A stretch of DNA of 64,000 nt from positions 2,046,001 to 2,110,000 of the forward strand of contig WHUZ01000001.1 in the NCBI GenBank assembly GCA_015179045.1. Direction: 5' to 3'. Below the pieces are notes generated by a model. It was not told where the DNA came from. It saw only the letters and a program-made list of their open reading frames with translations, and ran no database searches. The position numbers and the translations under genes are program-made. Source of the DNA: Kalaharituber pfeilii. Taxonomy: Eukaryota > Ascomycota > Pezizomycetes > Pezizales > Pezizaceae. Of this stretch, positions 23,968 to 34,552 are shown piece after piece. How positions within the stretch are numbered: the first letter of the stretch is position 1; each line of letters begins with the position of its first letter.

Positions 23968-24382
23968 TAGGCCCTAAACCTTCGGGCTTGCACGCCACGT
24001 GTGTCTGCACCTAAAAACAAAATGCATGGAATATGATACCTCTCTTTGAAACGGGATCCCCCTACGATGGTATTTCCTATTCGGGACAACTAGGCTCAAT
24101 GCGTGATTATAACTTACAGTGTGGTCCTGCCGTGCCTAAGCTATGACACTGCATGCTTGTGCTGGAAAAGGGGGGGAAGGTCTTCATTGCACTGGTCGCT
24201 GTTGTGCTAAGCCAGACTATCGCTGTTGCTGTGTTTGCGAGGAAGATTCTGGGCTGTGTTAGTAGTCTCAAACCAGACTACCGCTTACAGGACTAAGCTA
24301 CTCCACTCCTTCGTGGGAGAACTTCATTGTATTGGAGACAGCCCATGAAATCCCTTTGTTTCTGGCTTCATTATAGTACACC
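23194..24382. other. Convergent intergenic region
   Basis: About 1.2 kb between converging genes. It contains a T30 run (23937-23966) and two copies of the CCAGACTA octamer at about 24212 and 24273, which also recurs near 43.5-44.4 kb. No exon is supported. Confidence 0.6.
23937..23966 (+). repeat. Poly-T tract (30 T)
   Basis: Homopolymeric T run in the convergent intergenic region between eIF2B gamma and dynactin p62. Confidence 0.9.
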
Positions 24383-26471
24383 CTACCCCCTCTCCCGCCC
24401 AAGCCCTGTAGAACTTTTCGACAGCCCAACTCGCCCTAAGCTTCCACTTACCCCCCCTGCATCCCTCAGCCCCATCCCCACTACAGTCGTTGAGCCAGGT
24501 CCGGGGGTTACGGGTGTATTAAGCCCTGCCGCTGGGCCGCCGGTGCCAATCCTGCCTAGATATAGTACCCACCAGTATGCATGCTCTTTCTTCTCCTTCT
24601 TTCCTTCAATACCTATTGCCTCGCCGCCGTCCTCTGGACCAACCTCCGCCTCATACACAACTCGGACAAATATGGGCACTTGAACAATCTTTTCTTCATC
24701 CTCATCTCTTTCATCCTCCTCCTCGTCCGCAAGGCTGGTAGTGCTTCCTTTGCTGCCTAGACCCCATGGCATGGGGCTCATAGTTGGAGTGCCGAATGGA
24801 CTGTTTCGAGCCGGTGATGTGCCGGGAGAACCCATAAACCCTCCAGCTGGCCCAAATCTTCCGGCATTTCCGGAACGCCCCTCTGTACTTGGCGGAATGA
24901 CTTCGATGACTACCATTGTCCAGTTTCTGCCACTATCCCAGACGGTTCCACCAGATGCCACACTTCCAGCCCTTTCTCTTCGACCTGACCTCCGTGCCTT
25001 GTCGTCCTCCTTAAGGACCTCATCCCAGGCATCCGCATTTGCTCCAACTTCGAACTCCGGGCAGAGAATAGTCACTATACACGGGTATTTTCCTGGAGTT
25101 TTTTGCGGTGTGGCAAGAGTTACACTAATAGGGTCGAAGAGTGGATTGGTCACTGTTAAGAGGAATTGATGTGTTGCAAAGGGAGTTAGGGAATTATATA
25201 CAATTGTGCTGTCTAACCGAGATATATTGATTGCTGGGATATAATTCCTATGCAAAGTTGACGTAATCAGCAGGAGCGCATCTCAGCAAGGTGAGGAATG
25301 CAAACATTGCAACTAATTTAATCCTATATCTGATACTCTGAACTTTTGGTTCCGGCCTTACCAGGATATGCCGACATGACCTACAGCGCTTCGAGCGTTT
25401 TGTCCGTAACAATGTTGCAATTGGGCGAAGTTGCCTAAAGGAGAACTTATATCAGTTAAGCCCTCCCCTCTTGAGAATTGAGGGTCTGTACGAGATGAAG
25501 CGTGGGTTGTGTGGTTGTCGTAGATTTTGTGCCAAAGTAGTAGCTATTGCCTAGAATGAGCACCAAATATTCCTGATGTAGCAGATGGTAGCTATCATAC
25601 TCTCATCAAATTCAACGCTCATCAGCCTCTCAATTATTTCCCTCTCATCACCAATTTCTTCCACCCCCTCCATTTCCGTTAGCTCAGTCTTCTTCCCTGA
25701 CATATCCCGCCCTCGTGTGCCTAAGCCTGATATGTTCCTCTTCGCAAGTCCGCCGGTATATAATCCCATGAGCCTAGAAAGCGTTCCGGGGGAAGGGCCA
25801 TAGTCGTCTCCGCGGCTTGCACTCAGCCCACTCCCCGAAGCACCAATTCCTTGACTTGAGTAGTGCGCCTTTAGTTTCGAGAAAAGTTCGTCCTGGGTTG
25901 AGAATTGTGCGTATTTTGGTTTATTCTTCTCCCCAGCAGCAGCTTTCAGTTGCTTCGCCAACTGCGCTGTCAAGTTCGATGGTTTTTCGAACTCAAGTCC
26001 AATCTCCCGTGACGACCAGTGGCAGTAATGGCACGTGAGCGTGTATGGCCCTAGAGGTTGAGGTACACGGTCACCGGAGGGCGCTAGTGATGTCGATGAA
26101 GGCTCAGCGGACGAGGTGACAGTGACAGATGCAAAGCAAATCGGGCACTGGAAGCAGTTGCGGGTACAGCGGTTTCCCTCTGTTTTGACGGTGGAGTGGG
26201 GCACCTCGAATAAGCAGCTTGGGCAGAAGTAGCTGACAATCTCCTCCTGGACGCATCGTGGGCACCGGACCTGGTGGCAGTCCTCACAGTAGAGCAGATG
26301 CTCCAGCGGGAAAAGGGAGAATGAAGATCTTGGGTTGCGTGGGTCGAGTGGGTCGGTCTCCTCCTCTTCGTCGGGGTCGTAATCCCGCGGCGCCCTGGCG
26401 GACAACGACAGTGGCGGCACCTGGTCGCTGCAGGGGCACGATATGTAGATGCCGGGAAACACCGGCGCCAT
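24383..26471 (-). CDS. Dynactin p62 subunit (DCTN4 / ropy-2 type), 4 exons
   Basis: Subunit of the dynactin pointed-end complex, which works with dynein in cargo binding and nuclear movement. Minus-strand exons 26471-25601, 25543-25492, 25434-25306 and 25247-24383; introns are 57, 57 and 58 nt, all GT-AG and in phase. The N-terminus has the Cys-rich zinc-binding block ('LLYCEDCHQVRCPRC', 'YFCPSCLFEVP', 'CTRNCFQCPIC') and 'YTLTCHYCHWSS'. The middle exons encode 'TKRSKRCRSCRHILVRPEPK' and 'IRYRIKLVA', leading to 'NYIPAINI' and 'LLTVTNPLFDPISVTLATP', as in DCTN4. An acidic/Gly-rich insertion follows. The start ATG lies 24 bp from a G15 run. Family is certain; exon 2 (52 nt) rests on frame and splice logic. 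Confidence 0.92.
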
Positions 26472-26718
26472 GGCTCGTCAGCGCTCACCAGGGCGGGGGG
26501 GGGGGGGGGCGGGGGGAGGGGGAGGGGATGGCGCGGGTGTGTTGCAGGCGTGTTGCAGGCGGGGCGGGCGCGGGGCAGCCCAACGAGCACGGGTATCAGG
26601 GCCGCCGAGCGGGAGGCCGCCTTAGTCAGCGGTGAGGCCCGGGTGGCGCCCCGGCTCCGGGCAAACAGGCATCGCAGCACCGCAGCGCTCGCAACCGCCA
26701 CCCCCCGCCTTCGCGATA
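26472..26718. promoter_or_regulatory. Short divergent promoter with a poly-G tract
   Basis: 247 bp between the starts of dynactin p62 (minus) and the NDUFAF5-like gene (plus). The G15 run and following G-rich stretch (26491-26527) abut the p62 start. GC-rich throughout; no TATA box seen. Confidence 0.6.
26495..26509 (+). repeat. Poly-G tract (15 G)
   Basis: Fifteen G followed by C and more G-runs to about 26527, a strong G-quadruplex-forming sequence within 60 bp of the p62 start codon. Confidence 0.9.
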
Positions 26719-27989
26719 ATGCCCCCTCCGCTCCGGCTTGCACGCGCCCCGCTCAGCAGCCTCCCGGCGCGTACCCAATGGCGGCGCCTAGCGTCAGCAG
26801 CTGCCTCGGGCCCCAATCCGGTCGCGGCGTCTGCCTCCAGCAGCCACTTCCAGGTCTTCAATCGCAACACCAAGCGCCTGCAGCGCGACCGTTCCGCTGC
26901 AAACGCAAACGCTAGCCGGAGAGTCGATTACCTCAGAGAAAAGGTGGCAGACAGGCTTGTAGAGCGGCTTATGGTATACTGCACCCCCCCCACACCAGTT
27001 GCGTTGCCGTTGAACTGCATACATCAGTTGGAGATGCGGTGGGAGATCAATAGTGGCATGTCAGGGTAACGGCACCGTAACACGGTTTACAAATTTAGTA
27101 CATCAAACGAACATTTCCCACTGTTCTTGACCTCGGCGCAGGGGCCTGTCATATTGCGCACGCCCTCACAAGATACAAGCCTTCACCAGAAGAGGCTCAA
27201 ACGGTGAATCCCACTGAGAAGAAAATCGAGCGACTCATATGTACCGACTTGTCTCACACTCTTCTCCACCGAGATGCCGATATACCCCCCTTCTCTGAGC
27301 CAACCCATCCCTTACTCCCGACTATAGAGCGCCAGGTACTGGACGAAGAGCACATAGCCACCCACTTCCCGCCCAATCATTTTTCCGCTGTTGTCAGCTC
27401 CCTTAGTCTGCATTGGATCAACAATCTGCCTTTCCTTTTGCAACAGGTCAACTCTCTGCTTGCTCCCGATGCACCATTTGTGGCTGCAATGATGGGTGGT
27501 GATTCTCTCTATGAGCTCCGCACCTCTTTACAGCTTGCCGAGATGGAACGCATGGGAGGGGTTTCTCCGCGGGTAAGCCCTTTGGCTGATGTAAAAGACA
27601 TAGGAGGATTACTACAGGGTGCGGGCCTCAAGATGTTGACGGTTGATGTTGATGATATAATTGTTACGTACCCTGATATGTTTGCACTGATGTTGGATCT
27701 CCAGCAAATGGGAGAAGGGAACGCCGTATTAGGGAGGGAAATGGGTGCCGTGAGCAGAGAAATCTTGATGGCTGCAGAGGGTATTTATCAAGAACTCCAT
27801 GGGGAATTACCTGAAGCAGGCTCGACCGAATCGGAAGGTGAGGCAGCACAGAAAAAGGTGCTTCCTGCCACCTTTAGAATAATTTATATGATTGGCTGGA
27901 AGGAGGGTCCTAATCAACCCAAGCCATTGAAACGAGGAAGCGGGGAAATAAACATCAAGGATATACTGGAGAGTGGAGGGAAAAAGTAA
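26719..27989 (+). CDS. NDUFAF5-like mitochondrial methyltransferase (complex I assembly)
   Basis: SAM-dependent methyltransferase-fold protein of the NDUFAF5/C20orf7 family, which modifies a complex I subunit in the mitochondrial matrix. Exons 26719-26973 and 27099-27989 (381 residues). The N-terminus (MPPPLRLARAPLSSLPARTQ) is Arg-rich without acids, a good mitochondrial presequence. 'FQVFNRNTKRLQRDRSA' is a family hallmark. The SAM-binding motif 'PTVLDLGAGACHIAHAL' opens exon 2. Then come 'DLSHTLL', 'FSAVVSSLSLHWINNLPFLL', 'PFVAAMMGGDSLYELRTSL' and 'RVSPLADVKDIGGLLQ'. Mitochondrial complex I is present in filamentous ascomycetes, so the function fits. The intron (26974-27098) is the only uncertainty. 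Confidence 0.92.
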
Positions 27990-28462
27990 AGTTGCTCTGG
28001 GCCCAACTCTAAAGGAATATGAATTAAAGTGTTGCAACACTTCAGTAAATACACATTTACAAGACAAGCATATACAACAGCTGGAATTAAAAAAAAAAGA
28101 TTAAATATGAGATAGACATTTGAAATTAACCTAGGAAAAGACTTGCACCGTAGAAGAAGGAGTGTATGGGAACGCCTGCCACGAATGAAGAAATCAACCA
28201 CTAGAATTGATAAAATGAGGGGAAAAAAAAAAAAAAAGAAAAAGGAAAAGTGAGTGCTTCTCGGGGTGTATGAACAAAGTAACCACCAAAATTTTGAAAA
28301 AGCAAAAGAAAAATGTGAATGCTCCTCGCTCCGGGTGTGTTCAAGGAAGAGAAAGACCAGTGCAATACTTGAACCTCTAAACTTGGGGTATCAATAATGT
28401 AGATGATATGTCTGTTTTGTGTAAAATTGTAAGAAGATGCTTGCCAACAAACATCACAATCC
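27990..28462. other. Convergent intergenic region
   Basis: About 470 bp between converging genes, with an A-rich stretch near 28220. No exon recognised; both 3' UTRs should be here. Confidence 0.6.
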
Positions 28463-30942
28463 TTAATCCTCGTCTCCACCATCACCTCCTCTTTTACCCT
28501 CTTCCACATCCCATGAGATTACTTTTTCTACATTTCCTTTCCTGTCCTTCACCGTCATGTTATACTTTCCTCCATACCATAAATCCTTAATAGTAATCTC
28601 TCTTGTTCTGCCCAAACTCTCGATGTCTGCAATCCTCTCCAACGTATCATCCAAGTACTGTGCGAAGCCAGGCTCGCTGACAACCTGCCTAAAGGCATTC
28701 TGCATTGGCACAGAATCCGCACGAACATTGGATTCCGAGTCAATGGTAAATATATTCATATGATCATATTGTTGGATGAACTCTGCACGGGTCATAACCT
28801 GGCGAGCTTGATAGAGAGGTAATTGTGGAAGCTTATGCCCCTCTTCTGGGTCATATATGACTTCTTGCTGTTGCTCAAGTTCGACAAGATGTTTCACAAG
28901 AACCATCGCGGACGAAGCGTACTTTTGTTGATTCATAACTATGAAGGCCTTGAGTCAGAGTAGAAGGGTATCCGGGAGCCACAAAAGTACTTACCATCAT
29001 CGTCCATGGAAGACCCAAGTAGACCACATTGATTAAGCAACCAGGTCTTTTCAAACCTGATGATTTCATCGCACATTTTCAAAGGATCATCGGATTTCGC
29101 AACTCGGTTCAAAAACGCTAAGCGGCCCCCCACACGTTCATACACTTGCTCCAAAATCGGCGCCGGCATCTCAGGCTTCTTATATCTCTTTCTGTATTTC
29201 TGCAGGGCAATTACCGCTTGTGCTCTTGGCAGGTCTTTTATTGATATAACCTCCATACGGGATCCATACTGCTTCAGTCGTTCATAAACCCTGTGTTCTT
29301 TTAATTTAGTTCAAAAAATAGCAAGAGAGAACAATTGTTTGACTTACCAGTAATCATCACTGTTAAAAATCATGGTTATCAGGCCTGTGGCCGCCCATGA
29401 TTCAGCCCTTTGCTGCAGTAGCTCAAGAATATCCCTTCCTTCATCATCATCACGTAGGAGATGCATCGAGTTGATAATAAGTATCAAGGGCTTTCCCTCC
29501 TCCTTCTTTTTCGCGAGAGCCACTTTTTCTAGCTTGTTGAATGCTCGTTCTATGTCGAGAATAGGGGTCGTTTCCCGCGGCCCTCTAATGGAAAACAATG
29601 ACCCGATGTAGTCTTCATGCTATTCCGTTCATTAAATTAGAGGCAAGCAGACATAAATTTGTACGGGTCACCTACGTATTCGAAATCAATTGCTTTCCCA
29701 AGCCGACTTCGAAATATCTCAGCGTCCGCATGTGCTTCAAGCATAGAACAGCGATCCCCATCAATCTTACGCATCGCACTATCGGAAAGGCGATAATTAG
29801 GATATAATTTTCATTAATCTGAAGCTAAATGGGACTCTAAGCATACTCAAGCAGCATTGATGTTTTTCCGGTACCCTACATTGCATGTAATTAGACACTT
29901 GAGGTTCATCTATGGCAGGGTATGAATGGCAGTACCTTCTCTCCAACAAGCAGATAATAATGACCAGTAATGTCACCTCTGACAATAGCGTTGAGGAAGT
30001 CTTGTTCTTTTCTCCAAATCCTATGTTTCAAAAAATATTAATTTCCAATGGTGTTCTATTACGATAGAGCACATTAGCCGGGACACGCTGCGAGCCATTG
30101 CATTGTCAATGGAGACAATATGCACATATGGAAGCACGGACCCCACCAATTACTTTATATTTTCAAGCGCGAAGAGCTACATACCAATGCTCATCGTCAT
30201 GTGGCACTGGAACATCATGCCCGGCTGCTGCTAGCTCAAGAACTGGATCCCCAGGTTCAAATGCCACATGTATTTTCTTAAGAACCAGGTGCTTATAGTA
30301 TCTACAACAAAGGAAATTAGTGACTATTTGCCATAGGATGGGAACAAGATGTGATGTACTTATGGTATCCATATCCGGCCAGTCTGAGATTTTCAGAACT
30401 TGATAATTAGACTTGAAATTTATATGTAACATTCAGTATAAATTCTACGCAAGGCCATACCCAAGTATTGCGATCGAAGCAGCAGTGGTCGCGGCTGCTT
30501 CAAACATTTTGAAAGAAGTGCCCTTCCAGTCCGGATTCTTTCCCTTCCCACCGCCCTTGGAACCTCCGCCTTCGCCATTCCCATCACCGCCGAAATGCTG
30601 TGTGCCTGGAGTTGGCTGAATCTCTATCACAAGATCAGGTTTGTTAGATTCCTTCGGAAATGGGGGCAGGGGCGCGCCAAACAGACCATTGCTCGGCCCA
30701 AGCTGATAGTCACCGGCACCCCCCGCGGCCCCACCACCAGTTTGTTGCGACTGCCATCTCTGGAGTTGCCAATGGACAGTCGGGTTTATAAGCCTGGAAC
30801 GAGACCTAGGGTTGCCGAAAATGGATGCCTGGTCCTGTACAGAACGTGCCGCGGTGATCCTCCGGCCTGCGGCCAGTGCCGATCCTCCTACACTATGCGC
30901 CAGCGAAGTGGTCGGTTTAAGGGAATTGAGTAATATTGACAT
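28463..30942 (-). CDS. Mitochondrial-type membrane AAA+ ATPase, 9 exons
   Basis: Minus-strand exons 30942-30449, 30383-30360, 30301-30185, 30020-29936, 29875-29847, 29778-29676, 29619-29348, 29290-28995 and 28938-28463 sum to exactly 632 codons (631 residues). The N-terminus is Ser/Arg/Ala-rich, like a mitochondrial presequence, then Gly-rich, then one hydrophobic span (AATTAASIAILGYGLAGYGY). The P-loop NTPase core has Walker A 'VGEKGTGKTS', itself split by introns. The Walker B position reads 'LILIINSMHLLRDDDEG', with Asn where Asp is usual, and 'ITMIFNSDDYWVYERLKQYG' could be sensor 1. The C-terminal third should be a winged-helix-like region, as in related fungal AAA proteins. I know the family only as uncharacterised fungal AAA+ ATPases; substrate unknown. 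High exon number and two very short exons (24 and 29 nt) are notable. Confidence 0.82.
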
Positions 30943-31828
30943 GTCGATTGTGTTTGCAAAAACGTGTCGTTCGAAAGCAAGACGATGGGTGAGCCGACTC
31001 CGGAAAATCCAGGTGGTTTTGAAAGTAATCGTTCGTGAAGGCAATGCGGTTGCGAGACGGCTTATTGATAAAGTGAAGCAAACTTTGGGCTGTTACAGCT
31101 GTTGGGCAGATCTGCCGGAGATCTACAGTGCGCACATCAGGCGCATTTTGTTCCTAAAGAATAGATCGAGCAAAAGAGCGTGGTGTTGTGGGTAGCTATT
31201 CGCTGGGCTGAGCGCACGCGGTCAGGTGCTCGTATTAAAGATGTTGGGGGGGGGGGGGGGGCTGGTGCAGCGGCGTAGTCGCAGCTCGAAGGCTGAGCAC
31301 TTCCGGGGGGGGGGGAGGGGGGGCAGCAGGGTGCCAGGGGGACCTGACATGATGCTTGCCCTGTCCCAAGGCGCCTTTGCTGTGTTGAGGCCACGCAGGA
31401 GCACACGACAGGCTATCATAGAACCGCTGTGCGGACAGGACAGCACAGGGCTGGCGGTGCGGCCGCAGTGTAAGCTCTCTTGATGCACACCCAAGTACGG
31501 AGTTAGCCTCACCCCCGGTTGCCGCGTCCGCCCCTCTCGTAATCTGCATACGCCGGCGCAGCGGTCAGGGGCCGGCGGGCAGGGGTATGGTAACAAGCGC
31601 TGGAGCATCAGCTATCTGCATAATGCATTGCTGCATAGGCGCTGCGTCGCGCATGCAGCCAATTACGTAGTCTCGCGCCGATTGCACCCAAGACAGAGAG
31701 AAAGTGCTCCCTGTGGGCATTGTGTAAACAAGAAATTGAAGCCGGCCGGGCCCCGCCTGCTCGACCGAGCCGCTCTCAGACCCGGCTCGAATAGATACCC
31801 GTCAGTTCATTACGCCGCCTGCCCCACC
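30943..31828. promoter_or_regulatory. Divergent intergenic region with G-runs
   Basis: About 890 bp between the AAA+ ATPase start (minus) and the coiled-coil gene start (plus). It is GC-rich in the centre with G-runs at 31246-31261 and 31305-31322. Open frames here are mostly translations of G/C runs. No exon supported. Confidence 0.5.
31246..31261 (+). repeat. Poly-G tract (16 G)
   Basis: Sixteen G followed about 45 bp later by a second G11-A-G7 stretch. Both lie between divergent start codons. Confidence 0.9.
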
Positions 31829-33818
31829 ATGGACCCGCCCCTCTCCATCCCCCTGTCGCACCCCCCCCCCCCACCTTCCCCCCTCCCAGCCCTCCATGCC
31901 CACCTCGCCCAATTCATTCGCTCGCGCTCCGATGCCCTGCACACACGGCAGGCTGTCGCCGCGTACTTCTCAGAGCCATTGCGTCCGGCGGCGTGGATCT
32001 CTTCCTGCCACCGCAGCCACCTTCGCAATCATCTATATCCACTTCTGAAGTGAGTGAGGCCGGAAACTATGAGAGCGGGGCGGATACGGACCTAGCGAAG
32101 TTCAAAGCACAGGTCGACGGGTGGTTAGGAAGGGGGACGTATTTGGGCCCGCCGCGCGAGGAGACGAAGGCTGCTGTCGCTGCGACGGGGAGTTTGAAGA
32201 GAGTCAGGACAGGGGGGGGGGGGGGGGATACCAAAGCCGATTACAAGAGCTACAGGTACGAGTGCGGTCGCTGGGACTGGGCCGGCGGCAGGGGCAGGAG
32301 CGAAATCGAGCGGTGTGCAAGGCCCCACGGAAGGGCGATTCGGTGGGGAGCGGTTGCGTCGAGAGTACCTCCTCGCGCTCCGCGAAAACATCATCGCAAA
32401 GCGCGAGTACGAATCCCTTGCTTCTTCACTACCACCAGAATTTGAAGTTTTTGAAAATGAAAGTGGCTACAACGATACACAGTCCACAGGGAACGTTGGC
32501 ACTGGATATAGAGATGAGTGGGATGAAGATGGCCTATGGATCAATGATCCCACTGATAATGGGGAGAGGGAGTTCCTGGACTTATATCTGCAGACACATA
32601 TGCTTGGAAAACCGCTGGCGAAGTTGAAAGTGTTGGAAGGGTATGTGGGGGAGGTGGGCAGGGTGGATCTAGCGGTGAAAGCGAGGGAGAGGGAGGAGAG
32701 AGATGTGGGTAAAGGGGATGGGATTGGACCATTTCCAGCACCGCCGGGTGCACTGCCCATGGGAGTTTTAGCGGGGATGGGAGGGGGTGGAGGTACAGCA
32801 GGTGGGGGTGGAGGGGGAATTGGCGGAGGAGAGGACGAGCAAAGTAAGATGTTGATGCCACTCGAGCAAGCGATCTTTTGCATGAAACGAGATGAAGGCT
32901 GAGAAGGCAAAGCTTGCGGAAGTGATGCAACGGGTTACGGAGGTTACGGAGGTCGCGGAGAAGGGTGCAGGTGGAAGCAATGGGGATAAGGCTATGGGTG
33001 ATAAACGCCGCGCGCTGGAGCGCACCCGCGAGGAGCTGTTTGCGTGGATGGAAGAGCGACTAAGTCATAGCGCTAGCCCTTCGCCTGAGGCTGAGAGAGG
33101 TGCAAGAGGGGACATCCATCAAAAGCTTCTAGTGGACATTCACGCCGCATATACTTCCTACCTCAATTTCCGTGCCACCCTGCTTTCCCTCATCCTCCAG
33201 TCCCAATTCCTGTCTAACCCCACCTCCACTGCCTCTAACCAGCCCGAACTCATCCTTCAACCTATCCTCCCGGCCCCGTCCCCTCTCCTCACCCCGTCCC
33301 CTCACCCCCCTGTCCCCACAACCCCCTTACTCCCTCTCCTAACCGACCACCTCCCAACCACGATCCACACTCAGAAATCTCTTGTTCTCCTCCGAAACCA
33401 CATCTCTTCCACCTTGGCCACATCCAAAGACCGCCTATGTAAGACTCTTGAACAGCTCTCGTCGGAATCGCACTTGCTGAGGGAGTATATCACAAATGGG
33501 GCGTTGGAGATTGAGGGCAGGACGCCAGTGGAAATTGTCAAGACTTGGGAGGAGGTGGCGACAGTGAGGAAGAGGGCAGTGGAAGGGGAGGTGAGGGAGA
33601 GGATGCGAAGAGGAGGTTAGAGAGCCAGGAGGCAAGTGGGGTGAGGGGGCTGTTGAGGGAACTGGAGGAGTTGGTTCAGTTGGAGAAGGAGGGGGAGGGG
33701 GAGAAGGACAAGGAGAAGGAGGGGGGGGGCAAGAGGGGGATACCCGTGAAGGCGCGGGGGAGGGAAAGGGGGGGTCAGAGGAGAAAAAAGGTTATTGGAC
33801 GGTGGTGTGGGAGTCATC
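31829..33818 (+). CDS. Fragmented coiled-coil protein gene, frames broken at C/G runs
   Basis: The ATG at 31829 has a good context (caccATGg) and starts 'MDPPLSIPLSHPPPPPSPLP' then 'LHAHLAQFIRSRSDALHTRQ'. Coding-like sequence continues in several frames: 31993-32230 ('DLAKFKAQVDGWLGRGTYLG'), 32300-32900 ('RLRREYLLALRENIIAKREY', 'EFLDLYLQTHMLGKPLAKLK'), 32892-33620 ('DIHAAYTSYLNFRATLLSLI', 'KSLVLLRNHISSTLATSKDR') and 33600-33800 ('LLRELEELVQLEKEGEGEKD'). The product would be helical and coiled-coil-prone. The breaks fall at or near long C (31861-31870) and G (32212-32227) runs and could be introns, assembly indels or real decay. I do not recognise the family. A single clean gene model could not be built. 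Confidence 0.45.
32212..32227 (+). repeat. Poly-G tract (16 G) inside coding-like sequence
   Basis: Sixteen G within the coiled-coil gene; the reading frame differs on either side. It would encode poly-Gly. Confidence 0.85.
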
Positions 33819-34552
33819 GGGGATGGGATATAGGCGGCCCGTATTGGGTATGCGGAGGTCAGTTTTGTATATTTGGGAAAGAGCCGAACGCCCTATCAGC
33901 GATTTTGCGAGCAGGAATTCTGTTAGAAACGTTAATACGTCAGCATGTGCATATAAGTTGTTTTAATGTTCTAATGGCTCTGGTTACGAGACGACTAATA
34001 ATTAATGAAATATCTTGACACTTGAAATCACCAAAAGAAACTGCAACGCTTGCGGTTGCGGATGGTGACCCCAATTCCCTCAAGGGACAGAGGGCACAGC
34101 TGCAAAGCCCCTAGATATATATACAATCTGACTGTATCCCTTTGGCAAGTGAAACGTCACCTAATCCGACGTCAGTGAAGATCACGACCGAATTTGCGCA
34201 GCCACTAGCTGGAAAAAGAGGTTTTGTTATATTGGATGCCTCTATGAAATACTAATCGTGTCATGCCATTCAGCTTGCCATAACGATGCAAATATTGCAG
34301 AGAATTCAGATGGCCAAAGATAAATTTCGATGAAGAATCGAACTTCCAAACTAACAGTTATTAGGAAGACTGCCTTCATTCACACCTGCTACTTCAGGGT
34401 GCGTACGACACTGCACCCCGGGAATATTAAATCCATCGTCATCAACCATCAGTCATCTAAGTCAGGTATTTTAATTCGCACGCCCTCTCATACCGTACAT
34501 ACATATGGGCCTCCCAAGTGAACAGCGTATCAATTATGGACCGACAGCTACC
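33819..34552. other. Convergent intergenic region
   Basis: About 730 bp between the coiled-coil gene and the end of CCT gamma. Only short unrelated open frames are present; nothing recognised. Confidence 0.5.

Noticed and set aside
25435..25491. Reading the middle of dynactin p62 as continuous coding (…THASSRTDPQFSREG…)
   Set aside because: That frame needs an indel to meet the next conserved block, whereas a 57-nt GT-AG intron joins the flanks cleanly in frame.
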